Below are positions 51,906-61,497 of a DNA stretch of 64,000 bases, piece after piece (positions within the stretch are counted from its first letter, which is position 1; each line of letters starts with the position of its first letter). Position numbers and translations under genes: made by a program. Under the pieces are notes generated by a model that saw nothing but the letters and a program-made list of their open reading frames with translations, did no database searches and was not told the DNA's origin. The stretch comes from Christiangramia sp. OXR-203 (GTDB taxonomy: Bacteria; Bacteroidota; Bacteroidia; Flavobacteriales; Flavobacteriaceae): the NCBI RefSeq assembly GCF_034372165.1, contig NZ_CP139698.1:2666001-2730000 (forward strand), in the 5' to 3' direction.

Positions 51906-52670
51906 ATGAGCAATCTTTTTAAACTGGCCTTAAACAGTATTCCCAGGCCTGTACTTATTAGAGCCAGTTACTTGATAAGGCCGTTTTTAAAGATTTATCT
52001 TAAAGGCAACCGATATACTGATCCAATTGACGGTAGCAGTTTCCGAAAATTTCTTCCATATGGATATGAAGATCAGAGAGAAAATGTTCTCTCCCCTTCC
52101 ACTCTATCTTTGGAAAGGCATCGCCTACTTTGGATATACCTTCAGCAGCACACAGACTTTTTTACAAAAAAGCGTAAAGTACTCCACTTCGCACCGGAAC
52201 AGGCTTTTTATAAACGCTTCCGGAAATTGAAAAATCTTGAGTATACTTCTACAGATCTAAATTCACCGCTGGCAGATGTCAAAGCTGATATATGTGATCT
52301 ACCCTTCGCTGATTCCAGCTATGATTTTATTCTCTGTAATCACGTTCTGGAACATATCCCGGACGATTTTAAGGCAATGAAAGAATTGTACAGAGTTTTG
52401 AAACCAGGCGGTACGGCGATCCTTCAAATACCCCAGGACCTGAATAGAGCTGTGACATTTCAGGATGATACTATTACTGATCCCAAGCAAAGGGCCAAAA
52501 TATTTGGACAGTATGATCATGTCAGGATCTACGGTAGAGACTATTTTCAGAAGTTAAGGGAGGTAGGCTTTGAAGTAAACGAAGTAGATCTGAGTAAAGA
52601 CTTGAGTAGAAAAGAGTTAGATAAATACAGACTTGCGAAAGGAGAAATATTACCAGTTTGCAGCAAATGA
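51906..52670 (+). CDS. SAM-dependent methyltransferase
   Basis: 254 residues, class I methyltransferase-like. The SAM region is unusual but readable: KVLHFAPEQAFY (motif I is degenerate), YTSTDLNSPLAD, CDLPFADSSYDFILCNHVLEHIPDDFKAM (post-I to motif II: DFILCNHVLEH) and VLKPGGTAILQIP (motif III). The first ~60 residues are basic and could bind nucleic acid or membranes. Substrate unknown. 3 nt after the NUMOD4 gene, ending 4 nt before convergent apbE. Confidence 0.82.
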   Translation: MSNLFKLALNSIPRPVLIRASYLIRPFLKIYLKGNRYTDPIDGSSFRKFLPYGYEDQRENVLSPSTLSLERHRLLWIYLQQHTDFFTKKRKVLHFAPEQAFYKRFRKLKNLEYTSTDLNSPLADVKADICDLPFADSSYDFILCNHVLEHIPDDFKAMKELYRVLKPGGTAILQIPQDLNRAVTFQDDTITDPKQRAKIFGQYDHVRIYGRDYFQKLREVGFEVNEVDLSKDLSRKELDKYRLAKGEILPVCSK

Positions 52671-52674
52671 ATTA

Positions 52675-53688
52675 TTATTCCACCAGATTGGATTTAAATC
52701 CTGGTGTTACGTAAGTTTTGATAGCTCCATTTTCATCGGAATAGATCAGATACACTTCTATAGATTTTAGTTCCTTCAGCATACTAGCAGATCTATCCAG
52801 ACCCATAGCCATAAGAGCTGTAGCATAGCCATCTGCCATCATACAATTTTCAGCAATTACAGAAGCACTTAACAAATTGCTCTTTTCAGCAAAACCAGTT
52901 ATTGGATTCACAGTATGTACAAAGCGCTCTCCCGTAATAGAGTCCACCCGGTACTTTCTATAATTTCCAGATGTTGCCATAGCAGCGTCTTTAAGCATGA
53001 CCTTTGCATTAAACTGTCTTTGAGGACCTTCCTGTAATGGATGATCAATTCCCACCAACCATTCTTTACCAGATGATTTATTTTTACCCTTGGCTTTTAG
53101 TTCACCACCCAACTCGATCAAATAATCTGATACCCCATTATTTTCAAGGTACTGCCCAATAAGATCTATAGTATATCCTTTGGCAATCGCGTTAAAATCG
53201 AGGTAAACGTCTGGATTCTCTTTGAAGACAGTCTGGTCTTCATTAATCCTTACTTTGTTAAGACCCACCAGTTGGTTCAGGGAATCGAGTCGCTCTGCAT
53301 AAAGATCGGTTACAGGTTTGCCAGGACCAAAACCGTAAGCATTGACCAGAACTCCTACTGTTGGATCAAAAAAACCATTGCTTTCAGAATAAATTTTTTG
53401 TGAAGCCTCGAAAACCTTAATAAAATGTTGATCTACGGTTACACTAGAATCACCCCGATTGACCATGGAAATATCGGAATCCTGTTGATATGTACTCATG
53501 GATCCATTGATAAGTTCCACAATACTGTCCAAAGATTTAGTGAACTCAAGCTCCTCCTCAGAAAAGTATTGAACTGAATAGGTAGTTCCTAAAGCTTCAC
53601 CTTTAAAGGAAGCGATGTCCAGTCCACTCTTAGAATCGCAAGAAACCAGAGATAAAACAGAAATGATAAATATTGAAATACGATACAT
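52675..53688 (-). CDS. apbE: FAD:protein FMN transferase (ApbE)
   Basis: 337 residues. Lipobox VSC (about 15-17), then the ApbE fold: ALGTTYSVQYF, DPTVGVLVNAYGFGPGKP, DFNAIAKGYTIDLI and the C-terminal FVHTVNPITG (Mg2+/FAD site). It attaches FMN covalently to Thr of NqrB and NqrC in the envelope. Immediately adjacent (0 nt) to the 120-residue gene and downstream of nqrF, consistent with maturation of the complex encoded upstream. Confidence 0.94.
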   Translation of the reverse strand: MYRISIFIISVLSLVSCDSKSGLDIASFKGEALGTTYSVQYFSEEELEFTKSLDSIVELINGSMSTYQQDSDISMVNRGDSSVTVDQHFIKVFEASQKIYSESNGFFDPTVGVLVNAYGFGPGKPVTDLYAERLDSLNQLVGLNKVRINEDQTVFKENPDVYLDFNAIAKGYTIDLIGQYLENNGVSDYLIELGGELKAKGKNKSSGKEWLVGIDHPLQEGPQRQFNAKVMLKDAAMATSGNYRKYRVDSITGERFVHTVNPITGFAEKSNLLSASVIAENCMMADGYATALMAMGLDRSASMLKELKSIEVYLIYSDENGAIKTYVTPGFKSNLVE

Positions 53689-54045
53689 CTAAAATTCTTT
53701 CCAGCCAGAATAGTTTACAACATAATCTTCCTCATTAGAGACCGGTTTATCATAATCTGAAGAATTAGCCAGTCCTACACCAGCATAAAATGTTTTAGCG
53801 TTAAACTTTTCGGCATGTTCCTTTATATCTTTCATGAAAGCAGGATCAAAAGCCGTTGGATCATCTGGATACTCAATAGCTCTTACAATGACAAAATGCA
53901 ATTTTGTATCCTTCAGAGCTACAAATTGTGGATTTCGTCTTAGTTTGCTATTGACCCCTAAGAATTCATACCCGTTATCCTCGAGATCCTTACCAACGAT
54001 ATTCATCGCCAGGTTATGTAGTTCCTGTTCGTCTAATTTTGGCAT
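53689..54045 (-). CDS. Small nqr-linked protein of unknown function
   Basis: 118 residues from ATG 54045. A mixed alpha/beta protein with an LDEQELHNLAMNIVGKDL N-terminus (motif ELHNLAMN) and FYAGVGLANSSDYDKPVSNEEDYVVNY near the end (motif YAGVGLAN). Similar small proteins sit next to nqrF in Flavobacteriia and are sometimes called NqrF by mistake. No signal, no membrane segment. An accessory or quality-control factor of NQR is a guess. In-frame TTG at 54051 is part of the promoter and was rejected. Confidence 0.7.
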   Translation of the reverse strand: MPKLDEQELHNLAMNIVGKDLEDNGYEFLGVNSKLRRNPQFVALKDTKLHFVIVRAIEYPDDPTAFDPAFMKDIKEHAEKFNAKTFYAGVGLANSSDYDKPVSNEEDYVVNYSGWKEF

Positions 54046-54048
54046 ATA

Positions 54049-54056
54049 CAAAGATA
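54049..54056 (-). promoter_or_regulatory. TAnnTTTG -7 element 3 nt before the 120-residue gene
   Basis: Minus-strand TATCTTTG, then TAT, then the ATG at 54045. The -33 region falls inside the nqrF terminator stem. Confidence 0.5.
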
Positions 54057-54060
54057 AAAA

Positions 54061-54080
54061 AATCCCGCCGAAGCGGGATT
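54061..54080 (-). terminator. Intrinsic terminator after nqrF
   Basis: 8-bp stem AATCCCGC/GCGGGATT (54061-54068 with 54073-54080). On the minus strand the loop is TTCG, a stable tetraloop, and seven T follow, so nqrF transcripts end here and the downstream pair needs its own promoter or readthrough. Confidence 0.88.
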
Positions 54081-54087
54081 ATAATTA

Positions 54088-55374
54088 CTATCCTCCAAAG
54101 TCATCAAATCTGATGTTCTCAGGTGGCATACCGAAGTCTTCACCCATTTTCTGAACTGCTTTGTTCATCAATGGTGGACCACAGAAATATAGCTCGATAT
54201 CTTCCGGCTCTTCATGGTGAGAAAGATAATTATCTATTACAACCTGGTGTATAAAGCCTACAAATCCATCTCCTTCGTCATCAAGATTCGATTTAACTTT
54301 CCAGTTATCTTCTTCCATGGGCTCAGAAAGTGCCAGATAAAATTTGAAATTCGGGAAATCTCTTTCTAATGCTCTAAAGTGTTCTGTATAGAACAATTCT
54401 CTTTTAGATCTACCACCGTACCAGTAAGTTACTTTTCTACCGGTTTTCAAAGTTCTGAATAAGTGATATAAGTGAGATCTCATTGGTGCCATACCGGCGC
54501 CACCACCTACATAAAGCATTTCTGAATCGCTTTCATTGATGAAAAATTCACCATAAGGTCCGGAAATAACTACTTTATCACCTTTCTTCAAGCTAAAGAT
54601 ATAGGAAGAAGCGACTCCAGGGTTCACATCCATCCAATCGTCTTTTGCACGATCGAAGGGTGGGGTGGCAATACGTACATTTAACATGATCTCACGGCCT
54701 TCTGCTGGATAAGACGCCATTGAGTAGGCTCTTTCAACCAGTTCAGGGTTCTTCATTACCAGTGGCCATAATTTAAACTTGTCCCACTCATCTTTAAATT
54801 TATTCGGATCATCATGTTCTTCAGGGTGAGCAGTAATATCCATATCTTCAAATTTTACTTCCGTTTTAGGAATTTCAATTTGAATATAACCTCCGGCTTT
54901 ATAGTCCATTGGTTCAGGAATCTCTACTACAAACTCCTTAATGAATGAGGCTACGTTGTAATTTCTTACTACAGTTGCATCCCATTTCTTAATACCGAAA
55001 ACTTCTTCAGGAATGGTTATTTTCATGTCCTGCTTTACCTTTACCTGGCAACCAAGTCTCCATCCATTTGCAATTTCCTTTCTGGTAAAGTGTGGCTCTT
55101 CCGTAGGAAGAATTGCTCCACCACCATCTTCAACGATACATTTACACTGGATACAAGTTCCACCACCACCACAGGCAGAAGGAAGGAACAATTTATTATC
55201 TCCAAGAGTGGATAGCAAGGTTCCACCTGAACCTACTTCTATATCTTTTTCGTTGTTGACGTTGATTGTCACAGGTCCCGATGGTGATAATTTGGCCTTA
55301 GCTCCTAAGAGCATTGATACCAATAACAAAATCAAGACTAAGAATACTACTACACTAGCTATTATAACTGTCAT
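54088..55374 (-). CDS. nqrF: Na+-NQR subunit F (NADH dehydrogenase, FAD, [2Fe-2S])
   Basis: 428 residues: N-terminal membrane helix (about 5-24), a plant-type [2Fe-2S] domain with Cys68, Cys74, Cys77 and Cys109, then an FAD/NADH ferredoxin-reductase domain (about 130-428) with RAYSMAS (FAD), GGGAGMAP (NADH) and YFCGPPLM. It takes electrons from NADH and starts the Na+-pumping chain to quinone. Last structural gene before a terminator. 15 nt after nqrE. Confidence 0.97.
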   Translation of the reverse strand: MTVIIASVVVFLVLILLLVSMLLGAKAKLSPSGPVTINVNNEKDIEVGSGGTLLSTLGDNKLFLPSACGGGGTCIQCKCIVEDGGGAILPTEEPHFTRKEIANGWRLGCQVKVKQDMKITIPEEVFGIKKWDATVVRNYNVASFIKEFVVEIPEPMDYKAGGYIQIEIPKTEVKFEDMDITAHPEEHDDPNKFKDEWDKFKLWPLVMKNPELVERAYSMASYPAEGREIMLNVRIATPPFDRAKDDWMDVNPGVASSYIFSLKKGDKVVISGPYGEFFINESDSEMLYVGGGAGMAPMRSHLYHLFRTLKTGRKVTYWYGGRSKRELFYTEHFRALERDFPNFKFYLALSEPMEEDNWKVKSNLDDEGDGFVGFIHQVVIDNYLSHHEEPEDIELYFCGPPLMNKAVQKMGEDFGMPPENIRFDDFGG

Positions 55375-55389
55375 AATCTTCTTTTACGA

Positions 55390-56004
55390 TTATAATTTAA
55401 TTCCCATAAAACTCATGAATCCAAGTGCCATTAGTCCGGTGATGATAAACGTGATACCAAGACCTTTTAATGGTGCAGGAACATTTGAGTATGCAATTTT
55501 TTCCCTGATGGCCGCAATGGCAAGGATAGCAAGGAACCATCCTATTCCACTACCAAGCCCATAAGTGATCGCTTCTGAAATTCCTCCAAAATCTTTTTGC
55601 TGCATAAAAAGTGAACCTCCTAGGATCGCACAGTTTACTGCAATAAGTGGAAGGAAAATACCAAGTGCACCGTACAAAGCCGGAGCAAATTTTTCAACAA
55701 TCATTTCCACAAGCTGTACCATGGATGCGATTACCGCAATGAACATGATAAAACTCAGGAAGCTTAGATCCACATTTGCATATTCAGCTCCAAGCCAGGA
55801 AAGTGCTCCAGGCTTCAAAAGATAATTATCCAGTAGAAAATTGATAGGCACAGTGATCGCCAGTACGAAGATCACAGCAGCACCTAAACCAACAGCTGTT
55901 TTTACAGTTTTAGATACCGCCAGGTAGGAACACATTCCCAGGAAGTAGGCAAATATCATATTCTCTATGAAAATACTTCTTACAAATAGATTAACTAATT
56001 CCAT
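55390..56004 (-). CDS. nqrE: Na+-NQR subunit E
   Basis: 204 residues, six membrane helices, homologous to NqrD and RnfA/RnfE. Short polar loops carry conserved [10 protein letters not shown] and [12 protein letters not shown] segments with Cys residues that help bind the intramembrane iron centre. Normal length. 29 nt after nqrD. Confidence 0.95.
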   Translation of the reverse strand: MELVNLFVRSIFIENMIFAYFLGMCSYLAVSKTVKTAVGLGAAVIFVLAITVPINFLLDNYLLKPGALSWLGAEYANVDLSFLSFIMFIAVIASMVQLVEMIVEKFAPALYGALGIFLPLIAVNCAILGGSLFMQQKDFGGISEAITYGLGSGIGWFLAILAIAAIREKIAYSNVPAPLKGLGITFIITGLMALGFMSFMGIKL

Positions 56005-56033
56005 TCTTTATATACTTTTTTGCTGTACAGCTA

Positions 56034-56780
56034 TTAGTTTTGTTCGATTAGTTTACGATTTCTAGCACGTTGTACCCAGATGATCAATCCAACCACTATA
56101 AGTGCCATTGGAGAGAGTAGCATCAAACCGTTATTTTCATATCCTAAAGCATACAGTCCAGTAGACTCAGCCAACGTCGCTCCTTTATGTCCTAATACCT
56201 CGAAGCCAAAAAGTTTTCCAGATCCAAGCAATTCTCTAAAGAAAGCTACCACAACCAGAATTAAACCATAACCTGCAGCATTACCAATACCGTCAAGAAA
56301 GGACTTGTAAATTCCGTTCCCAAGAGCAAAGGCTTCCAAACGCCCCATTACAATACAGTTCGTAATAATAAGACCAACGAAAACCGACAATTGCTTGCTT
56401 ACATCAAAAGCATAGGCTTTTAAGATCTCACTTACCAGAATTACAAGAGAAGCAACAACAACCAGTTGAACAATGATCCTGATCCTACTTGGGATCAGGT
56501 TTCTTAGCATAGAAACGATCATGTTACTAAATGCCATTACCACCATTACAGCAATTGCCATTACTACGGCCGGTTCCAACTGCACGGTAATTGCCAGTGC
56601 AGAACAAATTCCCAGTACCTGAACGGTAATAGGGTTATTGTCATCTAATGGATCGGAAAGTAATTTTCTATTTCCTTTTGAAAGAAAATGCTCCCTTTCT
56701 TCAGAATTTGAAAGGAAAAGGATCATTTCCCGTTTCTTTTCTTCCTCTTTAGCAGAGTTGAATTTTTTCTCTTTAGCCAT
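56034..56780 (-). CDS. nqrD: Na+-NQR subunit D
   Basis: 248 residues. About the first 55 residues are a charged cytosolic extension ([19 protein letters not shown], motif EEEKKRE) not seen in the shorter Vibrio subunit (about 210 residues), then six membrane helices: [18 protein letters not shown] (motif GICSALAIT), [14 protein letters not shown], and [10 protein letters not shown]. Membrane partner of NqrE. Begins 2 nt after nqrC. Confidence 0.94.
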   Translation of the reverse strand: MAKEKKFNSAKEEEKKREMILFLSNSEEREHFLSKGNRKLLSDPLDDNNPITVQVLGICSALAITVQLEPAVVMAIAVMVVMAFSNMIVSMLRNLIPSRIRIIVQLVVVASLVILVSEILKAYAFDVSKQLSVFVGLIITNCIVMGRLEAFALGNGIYKSFLDGIGNAAGYGLILVVVAFFRELLGSGKLFGFEVLGHKGATLAESTGLYALGYENNGLMLLSPMALIVVGLIIWVQRARNRKLIEQN

Positions 56781-56782
56781 AT

Positions 56783-57526
56783 CTATCTAGTTGCTACTTT
56801 AAATCCTTTTTGCTGCTCGAAATAAGGTAAATAACGCTTTAATCTTTCTGAGATCATATCAGAAACACCATCACCTGTGATCGTTGCTCCTGAAATTGCA
56901 TCTACCTGATTATCGTCCTTATCTGAAACATCAATATTTCCTTTGACTACAGAAACTCCTACAAGATTACCATTGGAATCAAAGATCTTTTCATCAGCAA
57001 ATTTCTCCTTAAACCATTGTTTTGTAATTTCTGCACCAAGTCCCGGAGTTTCTCCAAGGTGGTCAAAGGTTGCACCTTTTACCGTGTTGATATCATCTTT
57101 TAAAGAAATATATCCAAAGATCGCATTCCAAAGTCCGTTTCCTCTTAGAGGAACGATATAATATCTGGAACCTTCAACTTCAGCTACATAAAGTGGAAAA
57201 ACCTGTTCTGCAACATCTTTTTTAATCTCTTTTGCCAGATCAACTTGAAATGCGTCTACAGATTCGTCTACAGTACCATCTTCAGTGATAGCTACTTCTT
57301 CTACGATATACTTATCATATAGCTCTTTTGCTCCATCTCTGTCGGTAGTAATTCCAACGGTAGAAAGGATATTCTGCATTTTCTCTTTACGCACATTCTC
57401 CATTTGTGTTGGCTGGAGAGAGATAGCGGCAAAGGCAAGTACAGCGGCAACTACAACAACCATGATCACAGAGAACATGAAGGTATAGCCATTGCTATTC
57501 GTCTTATTAACTGATTTTTGTTCCAT
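56783..57526 (-). CDS. nqrC: Na+-NQR subunit C (FMN-binding)
   Basis: 247 residues: one N-terminal membrane helix (about 13-33) and a periplasmic FMN-binding domain. Covalent FMN is attached through Thr215 in [19 protein letters not shown] and [12 protein letters not shown] are further conserved segments. ApbE, encoded nearby, performs the attachment. 2 nt gaps on both sides show tight operon packing. Confidence 0.95.
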   Translation of the reverse strand: MEQKSVNKTNSNGYTFMFSVIMVVVVAAVLAFAAISLQPTQMENVRKEKMQNILSTVGITTDRDGAKELYDKYIVEEVAITEDGTVDESVDAFQVDLAKEIKKDVAEQVFPLYVAEVEGSRYYIVPLRGNGLWNAIFGYISLKDDINTVKGATFDHLGETPGLGAEITKQWFKEKFADEKIFDSNGNLVGVSVVKGNIDVSDKDDNQVDAISGATITGDGVSDMISERLKRYLPYFEQQKGFKVATR

Positions 57527-57528
57527 AA

Positions 57529-58719
57529 CTAAACTGCTGTTTCTACTTGAGGGTTAGCATTTTTAAGTCTTTTCTTTCTTCTCTTCACATTAGATTCTAC
57601 CACGTAGTGATCGATCGTTGGTGCGAAAACATTCATAAGTAGAATACCTAACATTACACCTTCGGGATATGCCGGGTTGAATACTCTAATCATTACTGAA
57701 ATAAATCCTACAAGGAATCCATATATCCACTTACCTTTCATTGTTTGTGCTGCTGAAACCGGATCTGTTGCCATAAAGACAATACCGAAAGCAAGACCAC
57801 CAACAATAAGGTGAAGATACCATGGGAAATTCGTTAAGTTATTACCTTCAATACCCAAAGATGGTAGCGCATTGAAGATCAATCCCATCACTGCAGCTCC
57901 AATAAATGCACTTAGTATAATTCTCCAGCTACCTACTTTACTTAATACAAGTAGCAATGCACCTGCCAGAATACAGATCGCTGAAGTTTCAGCTATAGAT
58001 CCCGGGATCATTCCAGAGAACATATCTAGCGGTGTATAACCTGCCTCATTTCCAGCTGCAAGATTTCCAAGAATCGTTTCACCAGTTACTGCATCTACTT
58101 CATACGCATTACTAACCCAAACACTGTTTCCAGACATGTAAGTTGGGTAAGCGAAGAAGGCAAATGCACGTGCCGTAAGTGCAGGATTCAGAATATTCAT
58201 TCCAGTACCACCAAAAGCTTCTTTCCCAATTAGAACCGCGAACACTACTGAAAGTGCCACCATCCATAGCGGAATATCAATTGGCATGATCATAGGAATA
58301 AGTAAACCAGTTACCAGGTATCCTTCGTTCACTTCATGTCCTCTAAAGATCGCAAATGCGAATTCAATTCCAAGACCTACAGCATACGATACTGCGATCA
58401 TCGGTAAGATCTTTCCAGCACCATGCAGGAAAGCATCTATAAAAGGTACACCGTTCGCATACTCTGGCAATTGGTGAAGATATTGATATCCACCATTCCA
58501 GAATCCAAACAAAAGAGCTGGAACAAGAGCGATTACCACGGTAATCATAGTTCTCTTAAGATCCACTGCATCACGAATATGCGCTCCTTTTTGTGTAGTA
58601 TGATTTGGAGTAAATAAGAAAGTATCTAATGCATTTACTGCAGGAGCATATTTCTCGTACTTCTCGCCTTTGCTAAAAGGCTGTTTCATTTTATCTAATC
58701 TCTGTCTAATCCATTCCAT
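57529..58719 (-). CDS. nqrB: Na+-NQR subunit B (covalent FMN, membrane core)
   Basis: 396 residues with about ten membrane helices. FMN attachment Thr245 in PGSIAETSAICILAG; other conserved stretches are FGFWNGGYQYLHQ, EAFGGTGMNILNPALTARAF (18-20 residues, family signature) and FMATDPVSAAQT. It holds FMN and riboflavin and is part of the Na+ pathway. 13 nt after nqrA. Confidence 0.96.
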   Translation of the reverse strand: MEWIRQRLDKMKQPFSKGEKYEKYAPAVNALDTFLFTPNHTTQKGAHIRDAVDLKRTMITVVIALVPALLFGFWNGGYQYLHQLPEYANGVPFIDAFLHGAGKILPMIAVSYAVGLGIEFAFAIFRGHEVNEGYLVTGLLIPMIMPIDIPLWMVALSVVFAVLIGKEAFGGTGMNILNPALTARAFAFFAYPTYMSGNSVWVSNAYEVDAVTGETILGNLAAGNEAGYTPLDMFSGMIPGSIAETSAICILAGALLLVLSKVGSWRIILSAFIGAAVMGLIFNALPSLGIEGNNLTNFPWYLHLIVGGLAFGIVFMATDPVSAAQTMKGKWIYGFLVGFISVMIRVFNPAYPEGVMLGILLMNVFAPTIDHYVVESNVKRRKKRLKNANPQVETAV

Positions 58720-58732
58720 ATTCTTCAGCTTT

Positions 58733-60076
58733 TTAACCTACTTCGGTAATCATTAAATCAAGACCTAATCTTATTACTTCCTGAATCTCAATCTTGGAAG
58801 TGTTCACGTATTCTACCGTTGCGAAATCTTCAGGAGCTACCTCGTAGATCCCGAGATTTTCCATTTTCTCGATATCACCAGCCATACATGCTTTGATAAG
58901 CTGCATTGGATAGATATCCATCGGTAAAACCTCTTCCATTTCACCAGTTACCACCAATGCACGCTCTTCACCATTCAAATTCGTGGTTGGAGTGTATTTT
59001 TTATTCGGAAATAACCAGGACAAGGAAGTTCTGGAATGTGAATGTATGTTGTTATAGGTAAATGGTAACCATCCAAAGATTCGGTAATTGTCACCTTCAG
59101 GAATTAGCGTAAGCTCGTTTTCAAAGAAGCCTAAATACTGATTATTGCTTAACTGAGTTCCTGTGAACACATCACCAGAGATGATACGAGTACCTTCTGC
59201 AGCCTGACCAATAAGATCTGTAACATTAGCACCAATAATCGTTTGATAATATTTCCTGTTTTCAGCTTCACTTCCAACCACAGCAACCGTACGCTCAGCA
59301 CGATATTCCCCGGTTAGAAAAACATTACCAATAGTTGCCACGTCCTCTACTCCTACAGTCCAAACACGCTCTCCTCTATTTATAGGGTCAAGCTTATGAA
59401 TTTGAACACCTACGTTACCCGCAGGATGAGCTCCTTTTACATGATGAAGTTCAACACCCTGAATCCCTTTTAGATACTCAGCTGAAGAATCATCTACAGA
59501 AAGATGAACTTTACCAGGTGTAAGTTTTCTTAAAGCATCAATTCCCGCCTGGAATGCAGCAATCTTGTCTTTAATGATAAAACCTTTATCTGCCGCCAGA
59601 GGTGCAGTTGTTACCGCAGAAATAAAAATTGCCTTCGGAGTATCCTTGGGATCCGCTACAATGTCGTATGGTCTTTGATTAATAAAAGCACCGCAACCAC
59701 TTTCAAGAAGAAGTTCACGAACATCCTTTACATCAGCTTTAGCAGGATCCAGTTTTTTGAATTCACGATAAGTGTTTTCAGGATCTGCCTCGATGATTAT
59801 TTCGAGGATCCTTCTTTTGTCACCTCTTTTGATTTCTTTAAGAACACCACTAACTGGTGTTGTAAAGCGAATTTCCTCGGTATATTTCGAATAGAAAATC
59901 TCATCACCTGCAAGAAGCTTAGCTCCTTCTTTTACTACCATTTTTGGCACAACAGTGTGAAAATCTGGCGGTTTGATCGCGTAAGTTTTGGATCTCGGAG
60001 CCTTTACAAGCTCTTTTTCCGCCGCCCCTTCTAATCGCAGAGATAATCCTCTTTTAATTCGAATGTCTTTTGACAT
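58733..60076 (-). CDS. nqrA: Na+-NQR subunit A
   Basis: 447 residues, soluble quinone-side subunit on the cytosolic face, no membrane helix. Recognisable from IKRGLSLRLEGAAEK (7-21), PPDFHTVVPKMVVKEGAKLLAGD (motif VKEGAKLLAGD), GEYRAERTVAVVGS and the C-terminal LVVTGEMEEVLPMDIYPMQLI segment (motif PMDIYP). First gene of nqrABCDEF; a promoter TTG-N22-TAAATTTG lies 40 nt upstream. Confidence 0.95.
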   Translation of the reverse strand: MSKDIRIKRGLSLRLEGAAEKELVKAPRSKTYAIKPPDFHTVVPKMVVKEGAKLLAGDEIFYSKYTEEIRFTTPVSGVLKEIKRGDKRRILEIIIEADPENTYREFKKLDPAKADVKDVRELLLESGCGAFINQRPYDIVADPKDTPKAIFISAVTTAPLAADKGFIIKDKIAAFQAGIDALRKLTPGKVHLSVDDSSAEYLKGIQGVELHHVKGAHPAGNVGVQIHKLDPINRGERVWTVGVEDVATIGNVFLTGEYRAERTVAVVGSEAENRKYYQTIIGANVTDLIGQAAEGTRIISGDVFTGTQLSNNQYLGFFENELTLIPEGDNYRIFGWLPFTYNNIHSHSRTSLSWLFPNKKYTPTTNLNGEERALVVTGEMEEVLPMDIYPMQLIKACMAGDIEKMENLGIYEVAPEDFATVEYVNTSKIEIQEVIRLGLDLMITEVG

Positions 60077-60115
60077 AGGATGAAGTGTATGTTAAATTTT
60101 TAGTTTAAAGTCGGG

Positions 60116-60148
60116 CAAATTTAAGAATTTTCACTCCATTTATCCCAA
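60116..60148 (-). promoter_or_regulatory. Promoter of the nqr operon (TTG-N22-TAAATTTG)
   Basis: Minus strand: TTG (60146-60148) and TAAATTTG (60116-60123), spacing 22 nt, within the Bacteroidota range of 17-23, 39 nt before the nqrA ATG. Confidence 0.7.
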
Positions 60149-60212
60149 GAAATGTCAGAATTTTACTTTGGTCAACTGTTAAATTAAATGGATGCAAAAT
60201 GCTTATTTATAT

Positions 60213-60220
60213 TAACTTTG
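60213..60220 (+). promoter_or_regulatory. TAnnTTTG -7 element for the T9SS plug gene
   Basis: TAACTTTG, exact consensus, 17 nt before the ATG at 60238. It lies downstream of the earliest in-frame start (60199), which rules that start out. Confidence 0.55.
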
Positions 60221-60237
60221 CTATTTACTCAAACTTT

Positions 60238-61488
60238 ATGAAAGGCTTTCTTATAATCTTTACGTTTTGCCTGCTCCAGTCGAATATTTATGGGCAGGTT
60301 GTTAGAGAAACCTTGCCACCTCCGTTTATAAGAACCATTATTTTCCAGGGAGATTCCGTAGAGAATAAAGGAAATCCAATCATTCGTTTAGGTGCCAACC
60401 TTCAATTAAGTTTTGATGATATCATTGGGGATGAAGCCGATTACTATTACACGATCGAACATTATAATTTCGACTGGACTCCTTCTCAACTTACTAAAAA
60501 TGAATATCTCGAAGGTTTTGATGATGTTAGAATCATCAATTACCGAAATTCGCTAAACACCTTGCAACCCTATACTCATTACGAGCTTGATATTCCGAAT
60601 AAAAATGTACGCGGACTCAAGGTTTCGGGCAACTACATGATTAGCGTCTATAATGCTCAAAGAGAGAAGTTATTCTCGCGAAAATTCATGGTTTATGAAC
60701 CTGTAGCGCAAATTACTGCGGAAGTAAAAAGAGCCAGAAACCTTGAATTTATCGATGAAAAGCAAATTGTAAACTTCAGTATTAAATCTCCAGATCTGCT
60801 TCTGAAGAATCCTGACAGGAATGTCAAGGTAAGCCTCATTCAGAATTTTAATTTAAAAACTGCGAATACGGATCTTAAACCGCAATATACCATTGCCAAC
60901 GAACTCATCTATCGCTATGATACTGAATCTTCTTTTTGGGGTGGCAACGAATTTCTTCAGTTTGACAATAAAGAAATAAGAGTCACCAATGCTGATATTG
61001 CCAAGGTTGACATGCAACAGCTATATGTTCATTATCTTTTTATGGACATCACCAGGGACGGGCAGCCATACACGTACAATCCTGATATTAATGGAGGTTT
61101 TGTGGTAAGAAATGTGCTTGCAGAAGATTCAGACCTGGAAGCCGATTATGTATGGATGAGATTTACTTTACGAAATTATGATCCGCTAGACGGGAAACAA
61201 ATTCATTTGTATGGAGGGTTCAATAATTTTCAACTGGACGAAAGCACTAAGCTCGAGTATAATAAGGAGAGCGGTTATTATGAGCTAGCGAGATTGTTTA
61301 AACAAGGATATTATAACTACAAATATGTGGTGACAGGTCCAGACGGGATTGAAGATGGAGCAATTAGTGGAAACTATGATGAAACCGAGAACAATTATAC
61401 GATCCTCGCTTATTACAGAAGCCCGGGAGCACGTTATGACAGATTGATTGGTGCGGGAGGTGCGAATTCAAGAAACATTCGTAATTAA
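60238..61488 (+). CDS. Type IX secretion system plug protein (DUF5103 family)
   Basis: 416 residues from ATG 60238, signal peptide ending NIYGQ (about 20). Matches the family once called DUF5103 (T9SS plug): VRETLPPPFIRTIIFQ near 22-37, YYYTIEHYNFDWTPSQL near 68-84, GGFVVRNVL, FNNFQLDES and GYYNYKYVV. In Flavobacterium johnsoniae the plug protein closes the periplasmic end of the SprA translocon. It is not clustered with other T9SS genes here. Followed by DUF3667 and apaG. Confidence 0.88.
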   Translation: MKGFLIIFTFCLLQSNIYGQVVRETLPPPFIRTIIFQGDSVENKGNPIIRLGANLQLSFDDIIGDEADYYYTIEHYNFDWTPSQLTKNEYLEGFDDVRIINYRNSLNTLQPYTHYELDIPNKNVRGLKVSGNYMISVYNAQREKLFSRKFMVYEPVAQITAEVKRARNLEFIDEKQIVNFSIKSPDLLLKNPDRNVKVSLIQNFNLKTANTDLKPQYTIANELIYRYDTESSFWGGNEFLQFDNKEIRVTNADIAKVDMQQLYVHYLFMDITRDGQPYTYNPDINGGFVVRNVLAEDSDLEADYVWMRFTLRNYDPLDGKQIHLYGGFNNFQLDESTKLEYNKESGYYELARLFKQGYYNYKYVVTGPDGIEDGAISGNYDETENNYTILAYYRSPGARYDRLIGAGGANSRNIRN

Positions 61489-61497
61489 GCTGTTTAT

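Noticed and set aside
53689-54051. Calling the 120-residue gene NqrF
   Set aside because: The true nqrF at 54088-55374 has the iron-sulfur and FAD domains; this small protein has neither.
55013-55564. 183-codon frame on the plus strand
   Set aside because: It lies entirely opposite nqrF and nqrE, has no recognisable domain and reads like the antisense shadow of hydrophobic codons.
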